22,800 nucleotides of DNA from CALMZN01 sp964443785. GTDB lineage: Bacteria > Patescibacteriota > Patescibacteriia > UBA1558 > GWA2-36-10. Of the stretch, positions 16,208-22,336 are shown piece after piece; position 1 is the stretch's first letter; every line of letters starts with the position of its first letter. The notes beneath the pieces were generated by a model, which was not told where the DNA came from, made no database searches, and was given only the letters and a program-made list of their open reading frames with translations. Made by a program: the position numbers and the translations under genes. The stretch is taken from positions 1-22,800 of the forward strand of contig CAYUER010000014.1 in assembly GCA_964443785.1 (NCBI GenBank), given 5' to 3'.

Positions 16208-16434
16208 TCTTCACTGTTCTTCTGGTTTTTTTTGAGAGCTCCAGGGGCTCGGGGGATTCCATTCGGTGGTACAAAGGTCCGACATTAAGTTGTCGGTCAA
16301 CACCCATCGCTGTGGGCCAAGAAAGACAGATCTTGATCTGTCGCTTACTTCTTCGGCTTACGAATTGGACCTGCCTTGCTCCTGGAGCTTGATCTTCCAG
16401 GCCCCTGTCATCATTTGGCGGGGGCTTTAATTTT
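16208..16434 (+). ncRNA. Unidentified structured RNA 1
   Basis: About 225 nt between a promoter and a terminator, GC-richer than its surroundings and without a credible ORF. An outer helix AGCTCCAGG (16237-16245) / CCTGGAGCT (16381-16389) closes a domain of about 150 nt. Inside are AGGTCC (16275-16280) / GGACCT (16367-16372), a perfect hairpin GACAGATC-TT-GATCTGTC (16325-16342) and CCCA/TGGG near 16303-16316. I looked for signatures of SRP RNA, RNase P RNA, tmRNA and 5S rRNA and saw none. A 6S-like RNA remains possible because the ends pair around a long internal region. The existence of an RNA gene is a strong inference; its identity is unknown. Confidence 0.65.
16401..16434 (+). terminator. 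Terminator of structured RNA 1
   Basis: GCCCCTGTC (16401-16409) pairs with GGCGGGGGC (16417-16425) with two G-U pairs, followed by TTTAATTTT. Confidence 0.85.
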
Positions 16435-16487
16435 GGCTAATTTTAGATAAAATATAGCATAAATAGCCTATAGTAGGGCTATAGCTA

Positions 16488-16515
16488 TTGACAAAATCAT
16501 AAAATAGTGTATAAT
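16488..16515 (+). promoter_or_regulatory. Promoter of structured RNA 2
   Basis: TTGACA (16488-16493), a 16-bp spacer and TATAAT (16510-16515): a full consensus at both hexamers, the strongest promoter in the window. Confidence 0.85.
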
Positions 16516-16521
16516 ACTATT

Positions 16522-16815
16522 TCTTCTGTTCATTCGGATCGCTGCGGATTACCCGTATTGGAAGGCACGGAGGCCACCACAGGCAACTCTACTAGCTTTC
16601 GATAGGTATCAGGCGGCGATCCAACTTGTTGGGTCTTGGGCGATGTCTCAGCTTTGCTTGACATCCATAGATGGCGCAAGGGCGTAAATGAAGGCGGGTT
16701 TTCACCGCATTCTGCTCGGAAAAAGAGCATGGCCTGTTGCGACTGTCTCGGCGGCATTGTCCAAGACCCTTGTTTCCCGAGCTTTGCTGGCACACGCTAG
16801 CAAGGCTCTTTTTTT
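16522..16815 (+). ncRNA. Unidentified structured RNA 2
   Basis: About 295 nt from the start site predicted by the consensus promoter to the end of a strong terminator. Long-range helices are GGATCGC (16536-16542) / GCGATCC (16616-16622) and GGGTCTTGG (16631-16639) / CCAAGACCC (16761-16769). Local hairpins include GATGTC/GACATC (16642-16665), GCGG/CCGC (16694-16708) and TGCTC/GAGCA around GGAAAAA (16713-16729). Size and branched architecture suit a housekeeping RNA such as RNase P RNA or tmRNA, but I see neither the RNase P GGAAAGUCC-type core nor the tmRNA TTCGAC motif on either strand. Minus-strand ORFs of 87 and 67 codons here are products of the GC-rich RNA gene. Confidence 0.7.
16779..16815 (+). 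terminator. Terminator of structured RNA 2
   Basis: A 13-bp stem (16779-16791 with 16796-16808, two wobble pairs) and ACAC loop, followed by seven T residues. Confidence 0.92.
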
Positions 16816-16865
16816 ACTGTTATGTTTTTTACTTTAATTCGTCTTTAATAATATAGGAAGAAAAT

Positions 16866-16985
16866 ATGTCCAGTATTCGCAAAATAAAAATATTATATCG
16901 CTTGATTTATAGCTATAAAAGCTCAAATTTTGAGCGTTTTTATAAAAAAAGCTTTTTTGCAAAGTATTCAAAGCTTTATTTATAA
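16866..16985 (+). CDS. Possible 39-residue basic peptide
   Basis: An ORF of 39 codons starts at an ATG seven bases after AGGA (16855-16858), one of the few SD-like sites in the window. The peptide is rich in Lys, Ser, Tyr and Phe with no recognisable domain. Against it: a hairpin (16921-16935) followed by T residues sits inside the frame, and the composition is what AT-rich non-coding DNA would give. It could be a leader peptide or chance. Confidence 0.22.
   Translation: MSSIRKIKILYRLIYSYKSSNFERFYKKSFFAKYSKLYL
16921..16940 (+). terminator. Possible terminator or small hairpin
   Basis: GCTCAAATTTTGAGC is a near-perfect palindrome (16921-16935) followed by GTTTTT. No transcript is clearly assigned to it. 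Confidence 0.4.
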
Positions 16986-16988
16986 CCC

Positions 16989-17018
16989 TTGACATATTTT
17001 GTAAATATTGTCTTATAT
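16989..17018 (+). promoter_or_regulatory. Promoter-like element before a close terminator
   Basis: Consensus TTGACA (16989-16994) with an 18-bp spacer to TTATAT (17013-17018). The terminator at 17029 begins almost at the predicted start site, so any transcript would be about 40 nt. Confidence 0.4.
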
Positions 17019-17028
17019 ATCATAAGTT

Positions 17029-17066
17029 CAAAAAACCACTCTGATCAAGCGGTTTTTTGTTTTTTT
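17029..17066 (+). terminator. Terminator-like hairpin
   Basis: CAAAAAACC (17029-17037) pairs with GGTTTTTTG (17051-17059), and a second T run follows. The A-rich left arm means it could also work on the minus strand. Confidence 0.7.
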
Positions 17067-17080
17067 GAGGCCTTAAAGTC

Positions 17081-17108
17081 TTGACAAATATTATAATATT
17101 GTTAAGAT
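17081..17108 (+). promoter_or_regulatory. Promoter of structured RNA 3
   Basis: TTGACA (17081-17086), a 16-bp spacer and an extended -10 TGtTAAGAT (17100-17108). Predicted start near 17115, six bases before the first helix of the RNA. Confidence 0.75.
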
Positions 17109-17120
17109 ATAAATCTTATT

Positions 17121-17207
17121 GGGGGACAAAATAGCTCATATGCCTCGGCATAAGAGCGCCTCTCTACCATGGAAGAGGTGGCGGGTAATCCCCGCCGTCC
17201 CCCACCA
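17121..17207 (+). other. tRNA-like cloverleaf ending in ACCA
   Basis: A 7-bp acceptor-like helix GGGGGAC (17121-17127) / GTCCCCC (17197-17203) is followed by ACCA. Inside are three arms: a D-arm-like GCTC/GAGC (17134-17157) extended by TATGC/GCATA; a middle arm CCTCT/AGAGG (17159-17178) with a 10-nt loop; and a GC-rich arm GGCGGG/CCCGCC (17180-17196) with loop TAATC. It lacks the T-loop TTC sequence and the 7-nt anticodon loop, so it is not a normal tRNA. Confidence 0.6.
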
Positions 17208-17305
17208 AGCTCTTTAGCTAAAGAGGCTGTGCCGTCCTAGGCGACTGGTTTTGGCGGGCCCAATACCGCGACTACTAGATGCCAGACGGCACAGCCCTTC
17301 TCATT

Positions 17306-17337
17306 ACTCCTGCACACCGGTGCGGGAGTATTTTTTT
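17306..17337 (+). terminator. Terminator of structured RNA 3
   Basis: ACTCCTGCAC (17306-17315) pairs with GTGCGGGAGT (17320-17329), one wobble, loop ACCG, then a T tract. Confidence 0.92.
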
Positions 17338-17348
17338 AAGTAAAATTA

Positions 17349-17377
17349 TTGACTTTTTGCTCAAAAATAGGTATATT
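17349..17377 (+). promoter_or_regulatory. alaS promoter
   Basis: TTGACT (17349-17354), a 17-bp spacer and TATATT (17372-17377). Predicted start near 17384. Confidence 0.75.
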
Positions 17378-17389
17378 TTAGGTATATTT
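17368..17389. repeat. Tandem 11-bp repeat across the alaS promoter
   Basis: TAGGTATATTT occurs twice with no spacer (17368-17378, 17379-17389). The first copy contains the -10 and the second covers the predicted start site. A period of 11 bp is about one helical turn, as for paired operator half-sites, but no binding protein is known. Confidence 0.6.
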
Positions 17390-17399
17390 ACATGTTAAT

Positions 17400-17404
17400 A
17401 GGAG
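17400..17404 (+). promoter_or_regulatory. alaS Shine-Dalgarno
   Basis: AGGAG seven bases before the ATG at 17412; the only well-placed SD of an identified plus-strand gene here, and it fixes the start. Confidence 0.8.
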
Positions 17405-17411
17405 ATAAAAT

Positions 17412-19166
17412 ATGCCTGTTTTTAGCGCTCAAGACTTAAGAGATAAATTTCTCAAATATTTTGAATCAAAAGACCACAAAATTATCACTTCAGCATCATT
17501 GATCCCTGACAATGACCCTACTGTTTTGTTTACCACGGCTGGTATGCATCCGCTGGTTCCTTATTTGATGGGCGAAAAACATCCTCAAGGTGTTAGGCTT
17601 ACCAGTGTCCAAAAATGTGTGCGCACTGGTGATATTGATGAAGTAGGTGATACTACGCACCACACTTTTTTTGAAATGCTTGGTAATTGGTCACTAGGAG
17701 ACTATGACAAAACATCAGCTATTGAATATTCTTGGGAATTTTTGACTGAAATTTTGAAACTAGACAAAGAAAAACTAGCTGTCACTGTATTTGGTGGCAA
17801 TGAGGATATCAAAGAATATGATGCCGAAGCCGAAAAACATTGGCTGAGTGTCGGTGTAGCTCCTGAACGTATCGCCAGGCTATCTGCCAACTGGTGGGGC
17901 CCTGCTGGCACTACTGGCCCTTGTGGTCCAGATACAGAGATGTTTTATTGGATAGGAGCAGGTGAAGCGCCAAAAATTTTTGATCCAGAAGACAATAGAT
18001 GGGTAGAAATCTGGAATGATGTCTTGATGGAGTACCATAAAACTACTGATAATAAATTTGAACCATTGCAGCAAAAAAATATTGACACTGGCATGGGTCT
18101 AGAGAGAACTCTGGCTGTCTTAAATGGCCTAGATGACAACTACCAAACAGAATTATTTTCACCAATCATCGCTGCACTAGAAAAATTATCGGGCAAAAAA
18201 TACGCTGATGACAAGCGCAGTTTTCGCATAATTGCTGACCATATTAGAAGTGCTGTTTTTATCTTGGGTGATCACAAAGGTGTTTCACCATCAAACAAAG
18301 ATCAGGGATATGTCTTGCGTCGTCTTATCAGACGAGCAGTCCGTTTTGCTAAAATGCTTGGCTTGGAAAATAATTTTACCAAAGTCTTGGCTGAATTAAT
18401 TATCGCACAATATCAATCAGCGTATCCTGAGTTATTAAAAAATCAAGATTTTATCACTAAAGAGATAGAGCAGGAGGAAAATAAATTCCGCTCTACGCTA
18501 GAAAAAGGTTTGCGTGAATTTGCTAAACAAAAAAATATTGACGGCAAGATTGCCTTTACCTTGTTTTCTACTTATGGCTTCCCATTGGAAATGACTGAGG
18601 AGTTGGCGCGAGAAAATAACATCCAAATTAATAAGCAAGAGTTTGAAGCTGAGTTCAAAAAACATCAAGATTTATCTCGCACTGCTTCGGCTGGTATGTT
18701 TAAAGGCGGTTTAGCTGATGACAAGCAAAATACCAAGTGTCACCACACCGCTGCTCATCTGATGCTACAGGCCCTCCGGATTGTCTTGGGCGAGCATGTC
18801 GAGCAAAGAGGTAGTAATATCAACGAAGATCGCATGCGTTTTGATTTTACTCATCCAGAAAAAATGACGCCTGAGCAAATCCAAAAAGTAGAGGACATAG
18901 TCAATGAACAAATTAATAAAAAAATGCCCGTCAGCTACCAAGAAATGAGCGTAGCTGAGGCCAAGGAGTATGGCGCCATCGGCATCTTTGAACATAAATA
19001 TGGCGACAAGGTAAAAGTATATACTATGGGCGATTTTTCCAAAGAAATTTGCGGTGGTCCGCATGTCGATAATACTGCTGAGCTAGGCTCTTTCAAAATA
19101 ATCAAAGAAGAATCATCTTCAGCTGGCGTCAGACGCATCAAGGCACAGGTTTACCCTAACAAATAA
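17412..19166 (+). CDS. alaS: Alanyl-tRNA synthetase, compact form
   Basis: Class II synthetase charging tRNA-Ala. At 584 residues it is far shorter than the usual ~850-900. The aminoacylation domain is complete, with TTAGMHPLVPYLMGEKHP, RTGDIDEVGDTTHHTFFEMLGNWSLGDY and ANWWGPAGTTGPCGPDTEM; the helical tRNA-recognition region follows. The editing domain retains its metal ligands: H445 and H449 of HHTAAH, and C547 and H551 of CGGPH. The beta-barrel subdomain normally before the editing core is almost absent: FKGGLADD (near 430) leads straight to the HHTAAH motif. The C-terminal oligomerisation/C-Ala domain is missing after AGVRRIKA. Similar short forms are, to my memory, common in CPR bacteria, so this is probably not a truncation. 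It has its own promoter and SD. Confidence 0.95.
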   Translation: MPVFSAQDLRDKFLKYFESKDHKIITSASLIPDNDPTVLFTTAGMHPLVPYLMGEKHPQGVRLTSVQKCVRTGDIDEVGDTTHHTFFEMLGNWSLGDYDKTSAIEYSWEFLTEILKLDKEKLAVTVFGGNEDIKEYDAEAEKHWLSVGVAPERIARLSANWWGPAGTTGPCGPDTEMFYWIGAGEAPKIFDPEDNRWVEIWNDVLMEYHKTTDNKFEPLQQKNIDTGMGLERTLAVLNGLDDNYQTELFSPIIAALEKLSGKKYADDKRSFRIIADHIRSAVFILGDHKGVSPSNKDQGYVLRRLIRRAVRFAKMLGLENNFTKVLAELIIAQYQSAYPELLKNQDFITKEIEQEENKFRSTLEKGLREFAKQKNIDGKIAFTLFSTYGFPLEMTEELARENNIQINKQEFEAEFKKHQDLSRTASAGMFKGGLADDKQNTKCHHTAAHLMLQALRIVLGEHVEQRGSNINEDRMRFDFTHPEKMTPEQIQKVEDIVNEQINKKMPVSYQEMSVAEAKEYGAIGIFEHKYGDKVKVYTMGDFSKEICGGPHVDNTAELGSFKIIKEESSSAGVRRIKAQVYPNK

Positions 19167-19179
19167 ATAAGCTTAAAAT
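19150..19179 (+). promoter_or_regulatory. Possible hpf-secA promoter
   Basis: TTTACC (19150-19155), an 18-bp spacer and TAAAAT (19174-19179), overlapping the alaS 3' end. The hexamers are only moderate. The predicted start near 19186 sits just before the first arm of the inverted repeat. Confidence 0.35.
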
Positions 19180-19185
19180 AAAAAT

Positions 19186-19215
19186 ATGGATCCCGTTAGA
19201 AATTTCAAATCTTAA
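19186..19215 (+). CDS. Possible nine-residue leader peptide
   Basis: ATG at 19186, nine codons (MDPVRNFKS) and TAA at 19213-19215. The frame runs through the left arm of the inverted repeat and stops at the beginning of the middle arm. The ATG coincides with the predicted start site of the weak promoter. So short an ORF can easily arise by chance. Confidence 0.2.
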   Translation: MDPVRNFKS

Positions 19216-19270
19216 CGGGAAAAAGTACAAATAAGTACTTATATCTAATTAGCCTAATTTCTAACGGGAT
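19190..19270 (+). promoter_or_regulatory. Three-armed inverted repeat over the hpf start codon
   Basis: Arm A (19190-19204, ATCCCGTTAGAAATT) is the exact 15-base reverse complement of arm C (19256-19270), which ends inside the hpf ATG. Arm B (19213-19220, TAACGGGA) can pair with the first bases of arm A instead, giving an 8-bp hairpin. Between B and C lies a further hairpin AAGTAC/GTACTT (19223-19240). A:B and A:C are mutually exclusive; A:C would bury the start codon. It may instead be a DNA operator or a dispersed palindrome. Confidence 0.6.
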
Positions 19271-19628
19271 GGATATCCAAATTTATAAAAACAATTTTGA
19301 TCTGACAGAACCTTTTGAAAAATATCTCAGGGATAAATTTTCTACTTTAGATAAATTTCAATCAGACATTACAGATTTTAAAGTAGAGTTATCGCGTGAT
19401 CAGCACCACAACAAGGGCGATGTCTTTACTGTCTCTGCTCATATCAATATGACTCAACAACGCACAATCACGGCCACAGAGAGCCATGCTGATGCTAGAG
19501 CGGCCGTAGATTTGGTGCAAGATAATTTAGCTAGACAATTGAAAAAGATTAAAGAAAAAAATATATCCTTAGCCAGACGTAGTGGTCGGATATTTAAGTC
19601 GATAAAATTCTGGGGAAAGAATGAATAA
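19269..19628 (+). CDS. hpf: Ribosome hibernation promoting factor (HPF/RaiA family)
   Basis: Binds the 30S decoding centre and stores ribosomes in an inactive state when growth stops. The 119 residues form the single S30AE/YfiA domain, with an N-terminal strand (MDIQIYKNNFDLTEPFEKYL), a central strand pair around DVFTVSAHINM and a helix with ESHADARAAVDLVQDNLARQLKKIKEK that carries the basic ribosome-binding face. It lacks the dimerisation domain of long HPF. The ATG at 19269 is embedded in arm C of the upstream inverted repeat and has no Shine-Dalgarno. secA follows five bases later; this hpf-secA order is also found in Bacillus subtilis. Confidence 0.93.
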   Translation: MDIQIYKNNFDLTEPFEKYLRDKFSTLDKFQSDITDFKVELSRDQHHNKGDVFTVSAHINMTQQRTITATESHADARAAVDLVQDNLARQLKKIKEKNISLARRSGRIFKSIKFWGKNE

Positions 19629-19633
19629 CTTTT

Positions 19634-22140
19634 ATGGGAATACTACAAAAATTATTTGGTGACGCTAATAAAAAATACATTGATTCGCTAGCCCCACAAA
19701 TTACCGCGATCAACAATCTAGAAAAAGAGCTAGAATCCTTAAGTGATGAGGAGATCAAAGCCAAAAGTCTTGAGCTAAAAAAACAAGTACAAGCTGGTAC
19801 TGCTTTAGATGATATTTTGGTCCCAGCTTTTGCTCTAGTGAGAGAGGCAGCCAAACGCACTTTGAAAATGCGTCATTTTGATGTTCAGTTGATTGGCGGT
19901 ATAGCTTTGCATCGTGGTCAAATCGCTGAAATGAAAACTGGTGAAGGTAAAACTCTGACTTCGACCCTGGCTATCTACCTCAATGGCCTATCAGGCAAGG
20001 GCGTGCACCTAGTGACAGTCAATGACTATCTAGCCAAAAGAGATGCTGTCTGGATGGGTCAAATTTATGATTTTTTGGGTTTGACTGTTGGCACTATCCA
20101 GCACGAAGCTTCTTTTATCTATGATCCTACCCATATTTCTGATGAAGATAAAAAATTGCAAGATGAAGGCATCAAGGTAGCCAAAGATTTTTTGCGTCCA
20201 GTCAGCCGCAAAGAAGCCTATGCCGCTGATATTACCTATGGCACCAACAACGAATTTGGTTTTGACTATCTGCGTGACAACATGGCTCAAGATGAAAAAA
20301 ATCAAGTACAACGCAAACTAAATTTTGCCATAGTAGACGAAGTCGATAGCATCTTGATCGATGAAGCCCGCACACCACTGATCATTTCTGCTCCAGCCGA
20401 AGAATCTACAGCCCAATATAGACAATTTGCTCAACTAGTAAATAGTCTAGAGGAAAATATTGACTACAATATTGACGAAAAAATGAAAGCTTGCACTCTC
20501 AGTGAAGAGGGTATCAAAAAAATGGAAAAATTATTAGGTGTTGATAACATCTACGAAAGCCATGGCATGCAAACTGTCCATCATCTAGAGCAAGCTTTGC
20601 GCGCCAAATCACTCTATGTCCTAGATAGGGACTACATAGTGCGAGACAATGAAGTTGTCATTATCGATGAATTCACTGGCCGTATGATGCCAGGACGCAG
20701 ATATAGCGAAGGATTACATCAGGCTATCGAGGCCAAAGAAGGTGTAGAAGTTCAGCGTGAAAGCATGACTTTGGCTACAGTCACTTTTCAAAACTTTTTT
20801 AGAATGTACCAAAAATTGGCTGGTATGACTGGAACAGCTGCTACCGAAGCCGAGGAAATGGCCAAAATATACAATCTAGAAGTGACTGTCATTCCAACCA
20901 ATCGTCCTTTTTCTCGTGATGATATGCGTGATCGTATTTATAAAAATGAAAAAGGAAAATACAAAGCTATTGTCAATGAAATAAAAGANNNNNNNNNNNN
21001 NNNNNNNNNNNNNNNNNNNNNNNNNNNNNNNNNNNNNNNNNNNNNNNNNNNNNNNNNNNNNNNNNNNNNNNNNNNNNNNNNNNNNNNNCTGGCTCATCTC
21101 AATTTTATATCTCTATGGAAGATGATCTGATGCGCATCTTTGGCTCTGACCGCATGAAAATGATGATGGAAAAACTAGGTATACCCGATGACATGCCGAT
21201 TGAAAACAAATTAATCTCCAACTCCATCGAGTCGGCTCAGAAAAAAGTAGAAGGTCATAATTTTGATACTAGAAAACATCTAGTCGAATACGATGATGTC
21301 ATCAACAAACATCGTCAGGTCATCTACAAAACTCGCCAGAATATCATCGAACTTTTTGCTGAGCAAAGTGAAGCCAGTGAAATAAAAAGCAGTCGAGATT
21401 TAATTTTGGAATATGTCCACAAGGAATTAGAACAGGTGGTCTCTTTCCATACTTTGACTCAAAAAAGCATTGGAGATTTTAATCCTCAAGAAATTATCGA
21501 AACACTTTTGACTATTTTTCCTATCACCGCTGAAGAAGAAAAAACTATTCGCGAGTATTTGGAAAACAACAAAATTAACAACGGACATGGTGAAAGGACT
21601 AGCTTGATTGACTATCTGGGCGAGCTAGCAAGCGCCAAATATGATCAGCTCAGTGCAGAGATCAATCAATCTATCACCCTTGATGATCAGCGTTGGTCAG
21701 CTATGCAGCTGATTGAGCGCGGTATTATTTTGAAAAGTATTGATTCACTGTGGGTGGAGCATCTGACCTCCATGGATAAATTGCGCACTGGTATTGGTCT
21801 CCAGGGCTATGGCCAGCGTGATCCGCTAGTAGAGTACAAAAGACAAGCTTTTGATTTGTTCAACAATCTCATGTCAGCTATCCGCAAGCAGATTGTCTAC
21901 ACTATCTACAAAGTTAGCGTTGCCAAAAAAATGGCCGCTCCTGACAAGAGTCAACAACACAAAGTATTTACTGAAAAAAAAGCCGGCTATACTCCTTTTC
22001 AAAAAGAAGTAGAAGATAGAGAAGTAGAAAATCAAATCTTGCCTTCTAAGCCAAAAGATGAAACTGGCCATAAAATAGGGCGCAATGATCCCTGCTATTG
22101 TGGCTCAGGCAAAAAGTATAAACAGTGCCATGGAAAATAA
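19634..22140 (+). CDS. secA: Preprotein translocase ATPase SecA, interrupted by a gap
   Basis: SecA drives preproteins through SecYEG by ATP hydrolysis. Before the gap, about 451 residues carry Walker A TGEGKT (103-108 region), the TVNDYLAKRD and FDYLRDNMA motifs, VDEVDSILIDEARTPL (DEAD-like box), the preprotein cross-linking region and AGMTGTAATEAEE. After it, about 350 residues run from SSQFYISMEDDLM through the helical scaffold (LVEYDDVINKHRQVIY, LWVEHLTSMDKLRTGI) to a C-terminal zinc motif, IGRNDPCYCGSGKKYKQCHG. Missing is the core of NBD2, including the TNMAGRGTDI and RGRSGRQGDPG blocks, roughly 110 residues by comparison with B. subtilis SecA. The 100 Ns do not keep the frame, but the two halves are one gene. 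There is no Shine-Dalgarno; hpf is five bases upstream. Confidence 0.96.
20989..21088. other. Scaffold gap of 100 N inside secA
   Basis: A placeholder. Two bases of a codon precede it and two follow, so the true length must be 2 modulo 3; by homology about 330 bases are missing. Confidence 0.95.
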
Positions 22141-22141
22141 T

Positions 22142-22336
22142 ATGTTCAATCCAGACAACCAAAGACCAGAAAAACCAAGGAAAGAACAAATCCGGGATGA
22201 ATTGATGCAAATTGAGCGTCAAATTTTGGATTGTAAAATTCATCCCAAAAAACACGAAGCAAATGAAGTGGAAGATTTGCATCGCCGACAAGAAGAACTT
22301 TTACTCGAGCTACAGCAGTTGGAAAATGAAAAATAA
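22142..22336 (+). CDS. Small hypothetical coiled-coil protein
   Basis: A 64-residue, highly charged protein with no recognised domain. After a Pro/Arg-rich start, residues about 15-62 look like a continuous amphipathic helix rich in Glu, Leu and Gln, probably a coiled coil (motifs RDELMQIERQILD and RRQEELLLELQQLENEK). The start uses the same TAA-T-ATG junction after secA as the other operon pairs, which argues that it is real. The last 11 bases overlap the next gene. An in-frame ATG at 22085 lies within secA and is rejected. Confidence 0.6.
   Translation: MFNPDNQRPEKPRKEQIRDELMQIERQILDCKIHPKKHEANEVEDLHRRQEELLLELQQLENEK

Larger units (their letters stand above)
17115..17337 (+). ncRNA. Unidentified structured RNA 3 with a tRNA-like 5' domain
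   Basis: About 220 nt in three parts: a cloverleaf-like domain (17121-17207); a palindromic hairpin CTCTTTAG/CTAAAGAG (17210-17225); and a long hairpin whose 12-bp perfect base GGCTGTGCCGTC (17225-17236) / GACGGCACAGCC (17285-17296) encloses an inner stem built on GGTTTTGG/CCAATACC. The last two parts overlap by one base. A strong terminator follows and alaS starts 75 bases later with a separate promoter. No ORF is credible and I recognise no known RNA family. A role in tRNA, ribosome or alaS regulation is speculation from shape and position. Confidence 0.7.

Noticed and set aside
16174..16392. Plus-strand 72-codon ORF
   Set aside because: It begins in the TTGACA box and lies over structured RNA 1; the composition is not protein-like.
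16530..16795. Minus-strand ORFs of 87 and 67 codons
   Set aside because: They overlap each other and structured RNA 2, have no family features and no promoter or start signal; GC-rich RNA genes often give such open frames.
17121..17207. Ordinary tRNA gene
   Set aside because: Wrong linker length, 10-nt middle loop, no T33 or anticodon in register and no TTC T-loop, in spite of the cloverleaf outline and ACCA.
16200..17340. RNase P RNA, tmRNA, SRP RNA or 5S rRNA
   Set aside because: I looked on both strands for GGAAAGTCC-like, TTCGAC, GGAAGCAGC-like and CCGAAC motifs and found none; divergent members cannot be excluded without covariance models.
19634..22140. secA as two genes or a frameshifted pseudogene
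   Set aside because: The break coincides with a 100-N placeholder and both sides match consecutive SecA regions.
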